64,000 nt of DNA from Dillenia suffruticosa (GCA_033439265.1 JAVTVX010000004.1:20659701-20723700), one strand, 5' to 3'. Numbered from the stretch's first letter, positions 24,940 through 37,454 are shown. Made by a program: numbers and translations. The notes: generated by a model not told the origin, from the letters alone.

Positions 24940-27651
24940 TCACCCAATTCTCTGCCGCCACCTTGTGGGGGCTTTTGCTTCTCTAGCCTTGAAAAAACGA
25001 AGAAAGGTAGTCTGTGTGTCTTCATCATCCCACTCCAATGCATTCCACCATTCCTCAGTCCCTTCAATCTCATAAATGTGGTTCTTAGTAGTTTGGGAGT
25101 TAAAAGGAAGCTTCTTCAGCTTTGGGCAATAATTGACTTTAATTTCCCTCAGACAAGGGAAGGGCAAGGCTGACCCAAAGATGCTCTTTAGTTCTGGAAG
25201 ATTCCATATAACTAAGGTAGTCAAGCATGAAAAAGGATAGATATTTTTTCCCACCTGGAAAGCTCTGTGACCTTCCTGGCTTTGTATTATAGCTTCCAGC
25301 CTATTGCATTTTTGGACCATAAGAATCTCAAGGGTCGGAACGTAGACAAGCCATGTCAAATCTGCCAACCTTGAACAATCATAGATATTCAAAATCCGAA
25401 GGTTTTGGAAGCATTCACGGCCAATGATCTCCTGTCCTTCTCTTAATGTTAATTTCTCCAACTTATGACAATAACTAATATCAAGGGAATCTAGGGCCTT
25501 CATAGTTTCAAGGGACAATATATCAAGAGAAACTGAGTCTTGACAAAACTGGAGGGTTAATTCTCGGGTACAACTTTGTAACCTATCAGAGTTCAGAAAC
25601 TTCTGGAGCGAATTAACACTGTTTAGCGTGATACTTAATGATTTTAGGACTTCCAAACACCCCAATTCCTCTACCAAGTCCTCATTACCACCTGACAAGA
25701 CACTTCCTTCCACCAATTGATCCGAAGAACCACAGGCAAACATCCGCAACACAAGAAGCATGGAGAAGCTACGGATCACATTGTTTGGGATTTTCTCAAG
25801 CTTTTTCATATAACTCAAGTTCAAACATTCGAGAAGTTTCAATTGTGCAAATGAAGCTGGTAACTTTTTGATGCTTGTTTCTGATAAATCAAGATACTTC
25901 AAATTAACCAAGCCAAAGATTTCCAATGGCAAATCAGTCAGATTATTGTTTCTTGAGAGGTTTAGCACCCTCAAATTACACATTGACTGAAAGAATCCGT
26001 CCGGGATCATCTTCAATTGATTATGGTTGAGAAATAATGTCAAAAGATTGGGGCAACTAGGTTTACCTGTTAATTTCTCAATTGAATTGTCCATCAATGA
26101 GACCCTTTCAACACCTTCCCACCTCCAATCGACTGGTGCTTCGGTCAACTTCGAGCATGCATGCACCAAATACTTGTCTTTCACCTTACCACAATCTGAG
26201 GCTATCCACAAAGCCATGTCCCGAATCACATCATGCATCTTCACAGTGTATTTTTCCACCTCCTCCAACAAACCGGCATTAACGAGAATACCTACCAAGT
26301 GGTAAACTTGGTTTTGCGCACCACTTATGTCATCAAATTCTTCCAAAAAACCTTCACTAATCCAATAATCCACCAATTCATTCTTATTAATTGGAAAATC
26401 CTCAGGAAATAATGAACAATATAGAAAACAAGATTTGAGAAGAGGACCGGGTAAGTTATCATAACTCAACTTTAAAAGTGGAAAGACTTCATCTCCCATA
26501 CCAGAAAATTGTGCAGTAGTCCTCTGCAACACGTCTATAGCATAATTCCATTCTTCAGGGGTCCTCTTGCACGACATGGTGCGACCAATGGTAACCAGGG
26601 CAAGGGGTAGACCGCTGCATTCCTTGGCCAGAACTTCAGCAAGCTGGGGTATCTTTGCATCACTATTAATGGTGTCTTCACCAACCTTCTTCTTAAACAA
26701 ATTCCAAGCATCATCCCAACCCAAGCACTCCACCCTAATCTTCTCTTGAGCGCCCATGTATCCGCACACCATCTCTGACCGTGTAGTAAACATAATCTTT
26801 GATTTATTATGCTTGTCAGGAACTGGAATGCCCACTTTCTGCATATCAAATTTTTCCCATACATCATCCAACAAGAGCACAAACTTCTTTAACTTCAAGG
26901 AATTATAGATATCAATACACTTCTCCTCCTGGTTTTTCTCCTTCCACAAAGCATTGAAAAGCCCAATATTTCTCCCAATGACAGCCTGAATCTGCTCAAT
27001 ACTAGGGTTTCTGGAGACCACAACACAAATCACATGATCAAAACTAAGAGTAGATTCAGACAACGCATGATTGATGTGGTCCAACAGGGTGGTTTTGCCA
27101 ACCCCACCAATTCCATATAAACCAATAATTCCCACATGCTCCTTTTCAAGGCAACTCCATACCTTTTCAAATGTTGCTTGCAAGCCAACTGGTCTAGATC
27201 CAGTAAGCCTATCCACAAGCTGTGGAACTTGTTTAGTAGCAACTTCATCAAAGTGACCACTGTTCTTCAAAGCCCAAACCTCATCAATCTTTTCAAAAGT
27301 TCTTCTCCCCAAACTGTATCTTGAGCTGCAGTTTCTACAAAAGCAACCCCAACACCTGCGCTGAGTGTCTTTACCACAATCACTAAGCAATTCATTAGCT
27401 TCAGCTTCAATAACTGAAACCCTAGTAAGCCAACCTTGTACTGTATCTGTTCTCTTCATATGTCGCCTCTCAGCTAATTCAATCTTTCTTTTAACATCAT
27501 TTCTATGTTGTTTTAACTCCTCCAAGGCTTCTCTCAAGTTAGAAAGATTTTTCTCAAAGTCATTCACATACTGAGCATTCCCACAAGTAGAATTCCAGCA
27601 TTGATAGAAAGGGTTGTTGGTGGAAATTGAGAGAGAAACAACATTACCCAT
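24940..27651 (-). CDS. CC-NB-LRR (CNL) disease resistance protein, RPS2/RPS5 type
   Basis: An intact, intronless 903-residue protein. Members of this family sense pathogen effectors inside the cell and trigger immune responses. Order of parts: a possible N-myristoylation start (MGNVVS: Gly2, Ser6); coiled coil about 28-90 with a GWLTRV segment; NB-ARC about 155-490 with P-loop GIGGVGKTT (180-188), kinase-2 LLLDDVW (259-265), RNBS-B KIMFTTR (285-291), GLPLAL (347-352), RNBS-D CFLYCSLFPED and MHD (472-474). About 12 irregular LRRs follow from about 510 to 880. Every key nucleotide-binding motif is intact, and the length is normal for RPS5-like CNLs. The start fits the family's usual acylated N-terminus. 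The 8089-8296 relic derives from a related gene. A W-box core lies about 97 bases upstream. The effector recognised is unknown. Confidence 0.95.
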   Translation of the reverse strand: MGNVVSLSISTNNPFYQCWNSTCGNAQYVNDFEKNLSNLREALEELKQHRNDVKRKIELAERRHMKRTDTVQGWLTRVSVIEAEANELLSDCGKDTQRRCWGCFCRNCSSRYSLGRRTFEKIDEVWALKNSGHFDEVATKQVPQLVDRLTGSRPVGLQATFEKVWSCLEKEHVGIIGLYGIGGVGKTTLLDHINHALSESTLSFDHVICVVVSRNPSIEQIQAVIGRNIGLFNALWKEKNQEEKCIDIYNSLKLKKFVLLLDDVWEKFDMQKVGIPVPDKHNKSKIMFTTRSEMVCGYMGAQEKIRVECLGWDDAWNLFKKKVGEDTINSDAKIPQLAEVLAKECSGLPLALVTIGRTMSCKRTPEEWNYAIDVLQRTTAQFSGMGDEVFPLLKLSYDNLPGPLLKSCFLYCSLFPEDFPINKNELVDYWISEGFLEEFDDISGAQNQVYHLVGILVNAGLLEEVEKYTVKMHDVIRDMALWIASDCGKVKDKYLVHACSKLTEAPVDWRWEGVERVSLMDNSIEKLTGKPSCPNLLTLFLNHNQLKMIPDGFFQSMCNLRVLNLSRNNNLTDLPLEIFGLVNLKYLDLSETSIKKLPASFAQLKLLECLNLSYMKKLEKIPNNVIRSFSMLLVLRMFACGSSDQLVEGSVLSGGNEDLVEELGCLEVLKSLSITLNSVNSLQKFLNSDRLQSCTRELTLQFCQDSVSLDILSLETMKALDSLDISYCHKLEKLTLREGQEIIGRECFQNLRILNIYDCSRLADLTWLVYVPTLEILMVQKCNRLEAIIQSQEGHRAFQVGKNIYPFSCLTTLVIWNLPELKSIFGSALPFPCLREIKVNYCPKLKKLPFNSQTTKNHIYEIEGTEEWWNALEWDDEDTQTTFLRFFKAREAKAPTRWRQRIG

Positions 27652-27747
27652 AATTCAATTCAAGAAAGAAATGATGGGATGATGATGTCACATGAAATTT
27701 GAAAGTTTGAGGTTGAATTGAGAGTGTGAAATTGAAAACAAAGACCA

Positions 27748-27753
27748 AGTCAA
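27748..27753 (-). promoter_or_regulatory. Possible W-box (WRKY site) upstream of the CNL
   Basis: AGTCAA on the plus strand reads TTGACT on the gene strand, the core of the WRKY-binding W-box, 97 bases before the start codon. Such sites are common in immune gene promoters, but a six-base match occurs often by chance. Confidence 0.35.
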
Positions 27754-27769
27754 AGGCCGGGGGAACAAG

Positions 27770-28414
27770 ATAATGAAACTTAATATCAGATAATGAAATC
27801 AATAATAAGATTATGTAGCTCTAAGACTCAATTGTTTCAATTGCTTCAATGAAGTGTTATAATATATTGAGTTTGTATAAAAAAACTCATTGTTGCAAAT
27901 ATGAAACAATTATTACAAATATGAAAATAAATAAAATCAAATATTTCCAAAATGAAATCAATAATTGATTTGATTTTGATATATAATATATTTTCTAATA
28001 TCTCTCAAACTCAATATGGTGTAGTGAAAATTACTTGACTTTGAAAAAGAATTTGGACAGAGGATCTTGGCTGCGACACTCTGGCTCTGGCTCTGAAGAG
28101 ATAATTTTGAATATGTCTATGATACCAAGTTGAATAAATTGAATATAGCTTTCATACCATATTGAAAAAAGAATATGAATATTAAATATAGAGAATATGG
28201 TTATAATATCAGCTTAAAGATATTGGAAACAATAATAAAAAATATGTAACCCTAAGATTCAATTGCTTCAATAAAATATTATAGGTTTATATAGAAAATC
28301 CATTGTTACAAATATAGAAACAATTATTATACATATGGAAATAAATAAAATCAAATATTCTCAAAATCAAATCAATAATCGATTTGATTTTAACACAATA
28401 TATATTTCTTAACA
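27770..28414 (-). mobile_element. TRIM-like miniature LTR retrotransposon
   Basis: Two diverged direct repeats flank a short non-coding middle. Read on the minus strand, the 5' repeat spans about 28414 to 28163. It starts TGTTAAGAAATATATATTG, contains a TATATAAA box (28288-28295) and ends in CA. It is followed two to three bases on by TGGTATGAAAGC (28148-28159), close to the primer site TGGTATCAGAGC complementary to initiator tRNA-Met. The 3' repeat spans about 28007 to 27771 and shares GATTTTATTTATTTTCATAT, CATTGAAGCAATTGA and other blocks. There is no coding sequence and the total is about 640 bases, as in TRIM elements. It has the same orientation as the CNL and ends about 120 bases before its start codon. 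Outer boundaries are approximate and I saw no target duplication. Confidence 0.7.
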
Positions 28415-28419
28415 GAATT

Positions 28420-30845
28420 ACTCTGTCATGTACCAATTATAAGATTGAAGATCTTTATTGCTTGTTCTTAATTTTTGTCTCTTCTAAAATTTGTGCCAAA
28501 CAATGGGTAAAGCTTTTTTTTTTAAAAGAAGAAAACACTCTTTCTAATTATTCTATATTTTAATATTCTTTTCTCAATAATATATTGCAATCAATAAAAT
28601 TTTTAAATATAGTGAAAAGAAAATAAATAATTTGAATTTAGAATTCCCTATTAAGGGATAGTTAAATATTTATAAAATAATCTATGATCATAAAAGTTCA
28701 AATATACAAATAGATGTATTATTAATTAATTTAACATATTTAATTATGGTTTTCTTAATTATTGTGAAGGTGATTGATCCATTGAACTGGTGATTATATT
28801 TAACCCCATTACACTTATTGAAAGAACCTTCTCTAGCCATGTTTGCAGCACTTATGCCTGCAACGGAAAGAGCATTGGGCAGAATCAATGAGCCAAAGGT
28901 TCCATGATATAGAGCAAGGGAATATCATGAGTCTGACAAGATAGTTCTCATGAAAAAAAGATCATAAATAAAATAAAATCAAATAATACATAAAAAAGGC
29001 GATTAAAAAGAATAAATAAAAGGATGCTGTGGAGAGGTTGCCCAGACACTAAATGAATGTAGTCATCAACTAGGCATAAAAAAGAGGTAGCCAAATCACC
29101 AACTAGGATCTGAATACCCTCTTTCAAAAATAAATAAATAAATAAATTCTTGGCAACAACCATAACACCTCAACTCTCATCCCTAGGGTTTCTCATAAGA
29201 TGGGGTTAGAGGAAGGGCAATGCTTGTAAAGACCTCTCAAAACCTCACTTTGTCTTAATTTGAATTATCTCATATCATTTTTAATATTTTGAATTAAAAT
29301 TGATTTATAACGAGAAATTATTTTTTATAGGACATATCTTATCATTATCATATTAATAATTGTTATTAAAATTCTCATTTGATCCCATTTGACACTAGTT
29401 TCAACTTTTCTAAATGGGTTAAAATTTCGTAAATCCCAATCTTTATCAATAATCAACTAAAAGAATAATATACCTTGCGAGCCTTTTAACAAACCCTGTT
29501 CTTCTTTTCCTATGATAAGATGTATTTTACTATCTAGTAAAAATAAGAAAAGAATAAGGCATTGTGGCTAGGAACTTTGCGACTAAATTCTTTTATTTTT
29601 CAATTTAACCTCCAAGCAAAAAGAAGGGGAACAAGGAAAATCATAAATTAAGAAATTGATAAACAATTGAAATTTGTTGAAGGGAAAACAAAATTTCACC
29701 ACTGCTCATCTTAGCTATAATATTTGTGTTTCCATCTGTCACCTGCATGCTGCAACTATCCAAATTATGTACTAATAATAAAGTATTCGAATCTATTAGT
29801 AGTAACTTATTATAAAATAAAATTTAAAGTACTAAATTTTAAGAAAATGGCTTACGATGTACTAAATTTTAGTAAATTTTTTTCTTTTTTGATATTATTT
29901 GTGGGCCACATCCTTGACTTCTTGGCACTTCCCTCTTACTAATTTATTTTCTTTATTATGCTTCCATTTCTCACGCCGTCCAAGGGGGTGCAATTGTCCT
30001 ACAATATGCCCTGCTGCAGATCCATGGAAACACTCTGATAGATCAAGAGACCTTTAGGAACATGCCTCTTCAATTCACTTTACCTACTTTTTAGTAGGTG
30101 CATCCGTCCCAAGGTTCCTGCAAAGCCACAATTGATAGAATTATGAAAATGTCTTCTATGGTTTTTTTTTCCCAACATGGTTGAGCAAGAAGTTCAAAAG
30201 AAACCCTCCAGCTACCACCTAATCAATTTCACAAGATAGAGTCGATTTATGTAAACATCATAGATAGAGTTCATTTATATATAATCGGAAAAACAACTAC
30301 TTTGCTAGCAATTACCTAAAAATTCACTCTAATCTCATCTCATCTGAGGCATAAAATCTATTACCCAAACTACAATAGTAGGAAAAGCTATGTTCGTATC
30401 CCTCTCCACCGATGTCAATTGTCAACTTGCCCAACTTGTGGCTAATGAAAACACTCATAGGTATCGAATTCAATGCATAACAGCTGCTAGACAACCATGC
30501 CCCCCCGCATGGCTTCATTTTCACCATAGCGCCAATAGTATTCATTTTCTCCTTTCCTTCTATATTTTCTCCCTTCAGAGATGGTCAGATATAGTAACCT
30601 CAAATAGCATTTGAGTAACTGATGTGGCAGATGTAAAGAAGCAATACAATGCATCCAACAAAGTTCTCAAGGACTAAACAACCCCTAGGTTTTTATCAAA
30701 CAAACATGCAGACTAACTGCAAAGTTCTAATGGCAATGCAAGTTGATTTGAAGAAATAAATTTAATAAATGAATTAGAGTACATTGTTGTTTAAACCACG
30801 TAAGACCTCAGCATTCAAAAAGCTCAGATTATAACATGTCAATAA
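28420..30845. other. Intergenic region, no gene seen
   Basis: AT-rich sequence without credible coding frames. The part just below 30851 is presumably the former 3' untranslated region of the BADC-type pseudogene. Confidence 0.45.
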
Positions 30846-30850
30846 AATTG

Positions 30851-33171
30851 TTACTGCAGATTCTTTATTCCAGGAAATGAAGGCAGAATCGATATAAGTG
30901 CATCGCTGTATCCAACAAGTTCTGTTTGGTGGAAAGAGCCAAATGAGAACAAGGAATCCACCAAAATACGCATAAGAAAAAAGTAAAATGAACTTAATTG
31001 AGAAATCCATGAGGCCAGACATACCTCCATCTTCTCGTAGAATCCTGACAACCTCCCCAGATACATCAGCCTGCAAGAGGATAGGAAAATTATGTTCCTT
31101 TTTAAGTCATGTATATTAAAGAGTTTAGTTATATGCATGCAGAAATATATATATAGAAATAGATAGATGTCTGTTTCCCAATGCTTCATTTACAACAGAA
31201 TAATAACATGAGATCAAGATCCAAACCTCTATAGGGAGCTCCTAACCAAGCTGTTCGATGTAACAAATAACTTGTCCCTCCTTCACTAATTGTTTCTATT
31301 TGTTGTTGCAGAAGTAAGCATCAGGGTGGTTTTAACAAGTTACACTAACAATGATGAAGATGATAAGTTCACAATAAAGCACCAAATCTCTTTGATTCAA
31401 AAGAAAAACCGATTGATAAACTTGAGCCATTTGAGGAATTGGCTCCAGGCAGAAAGCCTTTAAAACAAATACACACTAATTAGCACATCCTTGTCGGTGC
31501 ACTATCTATAAAGTCTACAAATGGAAGGCATATGCAAATACTATGAAACCAGAATACCTTAAATATAGCTTAGACACCATTTCGCTTGCAGTTCTGAAGA
31601 AAACCATGAAATGATTTAAAACTTTCAGATTTCCCCTTCTTTATATAATTAAGCGGCATGCACATGATTTTGAAGGAAGACCATTCCGTTCATCCCAAGT
31701 AGTCTTAACGTGAGCAATACTTGATAGTAAAATGAAATTGTGCATGAGTTTAGTCTTTTATTAGAAACTTGTCATCCAAATTTGTATCCTGAAAACTCCA
31801 TGAATAGATCATCCGAAGAAACAAAACTTTGTTTTCTTAAAGAAAATAATCATCTGCCATAAGTTTAAAAGCACAGTACCTCTTTACATGATGGAGGCGC
31901 ACGCTTGCCCTTTATAGTACGAGATCTCCTGAAAAAACCAACCTGCATTGCCCACATGTGTCAGTGACATATATCTTTTCCATAAATGGAACAATGAAAT
32001 GAGACTGAGACTCTGACCCTTGGAGATTGAATTATCACTAAGCTTTCATCCACAGCTTTACAAGTAAAGTCTGAACTCCAGCTGTCGAGGGCATGGATTT
32101 GGAGATGGCTAATAAAGGTGAAGAAGCAGAACCATTTATATCAGAAACCCCAGGGTTAGTATTTATGCTAACAGGAACTAAAGTGGGGGGAGGAGTTGGA
32201 GGTATAGCTTCACCAGCCACATCTCTCTTCACAGAGAGCCGAAATCCACCGAGCTAGTACAAACAAGGATAAGAAGAGAAGCAAAAGAAACAACAAAGAT
32301 GAGGAAAAAATTGGTTCCGATTTTCCAAGGTTAGAATAAGCTGAAAGAACATATAAAACCACGACATAAGAAGTGAACAAATTTAGAAATTACTTACCTT
32401 TAGTCCAAACTCTGAGATTGAAGTTGTATAACATATATTTTCAAGTAGGCATTGAACCTGCATACAGGATTTATTTAGATAACAATCACCAGTAGAAATT
32501 ACAGTAACCACGTAGAAACAAGTGACAAGATCAGCTAAAAATAAAGGGGCTGATGGCTACTAGACCTATCTTGACAAAAGGAAGAGAAAAGGTGAAGATA
32601 ATCAGCAGCTCGAAGATTGACCAGTGACTTAAGTAACAGCTGTGGGTCCTACAAGCCAAAAAACATGGTTCTTAGCATTCCATTAAAAAGAAATGGATCA
32701 GAGAATGCAGCCACCATGACCATGTGTGGTGATATGATTACATGCACATGAATTTAATAAGACACAAATGAAGAGTATCAGAAACAACAAGTTCATTCTA
32801 CTAGTATTGCTGTGAGAGATGCATCCTCCATGCATTAACATCACATGTATAATATATCCATGCTGTATAAAGGACATCAAACATATGAGATTCCCTAATC
32901 CTGATCACAAAGTGCAAAGCTTCAGCGGGGCAAATAGAGACATCACATTAGATGTAAGTTAACTTTCCTTCTCAGTGGAACTTGACATAACTCCAATTTT
33001 CAATAGGATTTTGTACCCCCAGCCCCCCCAATCCTCAGAGTGATGGACAATCAACACCAAAATTATACACAAGTTATAGCAACATAACCACCACATGGGA
33101 ATTTGGAACAAATTGGCTTGCCAAAGCAGATGCTTTTCCTTCAGAACAATCATCTTCTCCTGTTGCAGTTG
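30851..33171 (-). pseudogene. BADC-like (biotin/lipoyl attachment domain) pseudogene
   Basis: Seven exons of a plastid BADC protein are visible: 33095-33171, 32398-32457, 32018-32253, 31880-31942, 31227-31295, 31025-31070 and 30851-30921. BADC proteins replace the biotinylated subunit in plastid acetyl-CoA carboxylase and damp fatty-acid synthesis. The exons encode, in order, ALASQFVPNSH, CYTTSISEFGLK, LGGFRLSVKRDV, VGFFRRSRTIKGKRAPPSCK, GQVICYIEQLG, ADVSGEVVRILREDG and LVGYSDALISILPSFPGIK. The usual biotinylation motif is replaced by YIEQLG, as in BADC. All sites are GT-AG with matching phases, except that exon 32018-32253 has 236 rather than the expected 237 bases: one base is missing in the segment after GVQTLL. 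A TAG (complement 31242-31244) replaces a conserved Gly after EQLG. The transit-peptide exon was not found with certainty; a MASC start at complement 35775-35777 is possible. Confidence 0.82.
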
Positions 33172-34438
33172 CTATCAAATTAAAGACACACAATTAAAAA
33201 ATAGTTTGCATTTCTCATTGCAAAAGTGGAAATATACATGTCAAGAACTTTAGAACATTAGAACATCAGAACTGAGCACTAAACTTGCATAACAGAACAA
33301 CCACAACCTTGAGCAGTGAATATAGATGCTAATCAACTTTGGGTGTTTCACACAAATCTACAAAGGAGGGATTGTCCAGGAATTCATCTAAGTAGCAAAC
33401 GCTCCATCAAAGGATGGTCAAGACTCTCAGTTAATTTAACAATAATCAGGCTAGTATCCCTAAGATTTTCATATAGTCAGACCAGATATTAAGAAGTCGG
33501 TGCTCAAATTTCATAATTCACAAGACTGAGTAGCCACTGCTGATGCTCTATTCTATTCAAATCTCTCTGCAGTAAAATTCTTCTGTTATAATAAATTCAG
33601 ATTTGAATGACAGAGAGAGAGAGATCAGTAGTTTCTAGTAAAGGGTGTGGACATCTCTGTGACTGATGGACAGTTAAGCGTGATGTTTATTATTTACAAC
33701 AATTGCAATTTGGAGTATAAATCTCCTTCACAACAATTGTCAATGTTAGATCTATGCTTCTCAAATTAGTAACAAGATAAATTCAATTCTAGGAACTCAG
33801 ACAAGACACAGTATATGGTTTGGAAACATGGTTAGCCAGCATAGGACAAGAAATTTAAGGAGAAAACTCCCTGTGCGCTTAATTTCTGAGATGGGCAGCA
33901 ACAAACAATTGATGCTTCATATGACCTTGATGATGTCCTTAAACCTGTGAATGGAAGTAATTTCCACCTCGCCGAAGGACTTATGTGACTAGAGGTTGTG
34001 AAATACCAAATTGTGTTCTACCATAAGCCAAGTTTGAAACTTTTATATTTGAAGCTCCCAAGCTACCTGAAAGAAGCAGTAGCATATCTATATATTTTAA
34101 AAGTTTAGGAAACCATGTCTACCAAATAAACATCATGAACTGTATAGAACTACAAAGCAATTTAAAATCTCTAAGTTTCTTGAGCTTTTGACAAGGCTTG
34201 ACCTCATACACATGGCATACCATCCTTCAATTTACAAAAGGATGCCTAACTCGATAGCTGCCTGTAGCAACTTCAGCGATAATATGATTTTTTAGGCCAT
34301 TAACAGGACCATCACCAAACAAATACCACTCAAGATGTTATTTCTAATTCTAAAAAGGGTCAGAAATATTTTACCATGTTGATTTCAATGTCCTTATAAG
34401 AACTTTTTGTTTCAAAAAGATTTGGTAAGACTTGGAAT

Positions 34439-34439
34439 A

Positions 34440-34466
<27 letters not shown>
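34439..34466. repeat. (AC)14 microsatellite
   Basis: Perfect AC dinucleotide run inside a non-coding stretch, followed by a further interrupted CAC run. Confidence 0.95.
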
Positions 34467-34472
<6 letters not shown>

Positions 34473-35722
34473 ACTAATATGCCATATGTAAGCTTAAGAG
34501 GAGTTTTGTTCATGTTAAGACTCTTACAATGCTATAAGAGGAGCAAAACACATGGAAGCAATGAGGTATATTACCAAGAAACCATTTACGAGCATTTAGT
34601 AGGCCTTTATACCATTATTACTATCATATAACTTATTTATTCAAAAATAAGAGGGTTGAATGAAGCATGACTAGTGTCTCTCGGTTCCAAATTCAACACC
34701 ATTGCCATATTAGGTAATCATAACGCAAATGCATGAACTCAGCAATCCAAATACGGTGATCTAGACCTAGGGAAATTGGAGTCCAAGAACATTCCTTGGT
34801 AAACAAAGAGATGTGGAGATTGTTGCTGGAGAAGGGTTTGCATTGCCCCCCTAGTGAGACAGTTAAATCGCCAAGATCGGAGAGTAAACACCACTTAGAT
34901 CAGTTCTTAGAATTCCATCACTCATTTTCATTAGAAGAGGGATATGGTTTGCACATGTATTGACAAAGATTCCCATATTTGAACTGTCCACAATATTTAA
35001 GTTGCTAATAAAAGTAATTAGATTTCTGAGGGCTAATCGATGTTCCTGAATCTTAATTGTGCCCTTCCATTTTGAAGAACAATTTTCAAGTATTAAGGTT
35101 GCATTTTTTTCCCCCCACATAAAATGACTTTTTCATTGACAAATATTTTTCTGTACTTGCAAGTGTTTAGCAGCCGATAAATAATCTAACCGATGAAGAT
35201 AACTTTTTAGTCAAAAAAAAAAAAAGAGACAAAATTCATGAAAATGGCTTGCAGAAAACTTTTTAAGAAATTTTTTTTGTTGACTAACTTTTGAGAGACT
35301 AACAGCATCTTAGAGTGCAAATCAATAAAAGATAACAACACTGATTATTCATATTTCATTAACATGAAGGGAAGTGTAGGCCAGTGCGTATGGGTGATAG
35401 AGAGAAACGGAGTGAAAGGAGCAGTCTGTGAAATAGTCTAACAAATTAAAAAAAAAAAATCATGATCATGACGTAGTCCAAAGTCATGCTAACATAAGAC
35501 CAATCCAGATGGTATAAGACCAATCCAGAATAACAATATTATGCAGAAAGACCAAAACCTTTAATTCTAAGTCTTCAATCAATTCATTCAGAGAAATAAA
35601 AAATAAAAAATAAAAAAACAGCTGTCCAAAACCCTATTTTGCATGCAAAATGATTGAGACGGTGATCAAAATTTTCAAGCACATACATAATGTGCAGAAT
35701 CTACAGATACAGAAAGAGATAC

Positions 35723-35725
<3 letters not shown>

Positions 35726-35754
<29 letters not shown>
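35726..35754. repeat. (GA)n microsatellite near the 5' end of the BADC-like gene
   Basis: Perfect GA run of 29 bases on the plus strand, CT in the sense direction of the pseudogene, 21 bases after its possible ATG. Confidence 0.95.
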
Positions 35755-35756
<2 letters not shown>

Positions 35757-36699
35757 AAAAGTTATACATGAAGCCATTGAAACCGTCCGATGATGAGGAA
35801 CAGAGAAAAAAAAAAAACTTAGAGATTGCGAATTGAAACCAAGTCAGAGGAGTCCATCTGAGATCTGCAACTGAGAGAGAAATTAGAGAGAAACGAATCG
35901 AACGAGGAAGAGAGCAAATAAGTGAATACCACAAGTATCTAAGAAATCATAATTGTGGAGAGAGAGAGAAAGTAAAACGACGACACACTAGCGAGAGACA
36001 TGGCAGATGAAACCGATGAAGCGAATAGAACTAGTCTGACGCTTGGCCTTCTCTCTCTCTCACTTCGCAATTTTCGTCTTCGTGTTCTCCGTTGGGTCCT
36101 ATTTCGGATTTCGGAAACACGGCCGGAGAAACGACCCGACCCGAAATCTGATGCCCGGTAACCTATGCAAAATAATGGAAAAATAAAAAAGGTCATTGAT
36201 GGTCGAAACTTGAATCACATTTTCGAGAATATAAGCACAGTGAAAATGGTGAAATGTGGCTAACATTGTATGCGATCGAAAGTTATTTCTAAAAATAAAA
36301 TAAAGTTTTACCGATTAGACTAATTTCATTATATATATTTAAATATTGGATAATAAACCAAAAATACCGACAGAATACGAAAATTATAGAGATAAAAATG
36401 TTAAGATAGATCTACACACAAAAGAAGATGCCTATCGAAAAAAATTGAGAGAAACATTTAAAATGACATGGACACACACATAGGTGAATAATGGAGTTTC
36501 TAGTTAAGCGGCGTAAAAACCATAACAAACACTCAAATTAATGGTGGGAGAGGAAAACTTTACAAAATTTGAATAATGATAATAAATTATGATATAAATT
36601 ATCTAAATATAAATAAAAATATGATACAAGATAGTATAAAATGTCGTAAAACTATTCATATTGTCGATTTCATTTAATGAAATAAAAATACGATTATTA

Positions 36700-36823
36700 T
36701 TATCATATAAAGAAAATAATTATATATGTAAGTATGTGATATGAAATACAATACAATAATATAGAATAATTCATATAACTAATCTTATTTAATAGGATTA
36801 AGAATTTATTATTGTTGTTGTAT
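36700..36823 (+). mobile_element. Degraded RTE/SINE-like 3' end
   Basis: GTAAGTATGTGATATGAAAT, then ATTCATATAACTAATCTTAT, TAGGATTAAG and a TTGTTGTTG tail match, in the same order, a copy at 49640-49805. They also match the general pattern of plant RTE and Au-type SINE ends (a GGGATTAAG-like block followed by TTG repeats). Confidence 0.55.
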
Positions 36824-37454
36824 CGTAAAAATAAAAACTCATCTCAATTGAATCCATAAGCTCTCAATTTTTTTTTTCAAATTTTAGAATTTAAAATTGA
36901 AAAAAAATAGTTGACATGAAAAAAATATATTAACTAAATAATATGAATATTAATTTCCTCTAATTTTGTTATGGGTAATTCATTTTAAGAGGCTTATCTC
37001 AATGGAAAATAAATATTTTAGAACAAAATTGCACATTTTTCAACTTTTAATAATTCTTAAATTTTAAATTACAGGATAGTTATAATTTTAATATTCAAAA
37101 GGGTAGATTGAACTCTTGTTGGTTTTTGCAGAAAATGGTTACTCGCTTTGCCAAACTTATCCCAAAAAGGGAAATAAAATGTGTTTATTTATAATTTTAC
37201 CATAGTAATTTTTATTAAAATTAGAAAAATAATAACTAATTTAAAGTAATTGGGTCAAAAAGTTATTGATATATTATAAATCATCATAACTCAGTTATAT
37301 CGATAAAATGTTAGATTTAGCGAGAAAATTAAAATTAATGAGATATAATTAAATTTGATGATGCCTTTACGAAGAAAAAAATAATAATTATTATAACATA
37401 TTGCTCTATAGTCATAGTCATAGTCATAAATTTCAATCATTTTTTTTATTTTTA

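Larger units (their letters stand above)
33172..36190 (-). other. Former 5' region of the BADC-like pseudogene
   Basis: The stretch 35820-36130 has the look of a plant 5' leader on the minus strand: more GC, CT-rich, ending near 36150 where AT-rich DNA resumes. A start at complement 35775-35777 would give MASCITFNS and then run into the CT microsatellite (35726-35754 as GA on plus). Between 33172 and 35700 I see no coding sequence, only a CA run at 34439-34466. Assignment to this gene is inference. Confidence 0.35.

Noticed and set aside
26535..26882. 115-residue frame inside the CNL gene
   Set aside because: An out-of-frame shadow of the NB-ARC coding sequence.
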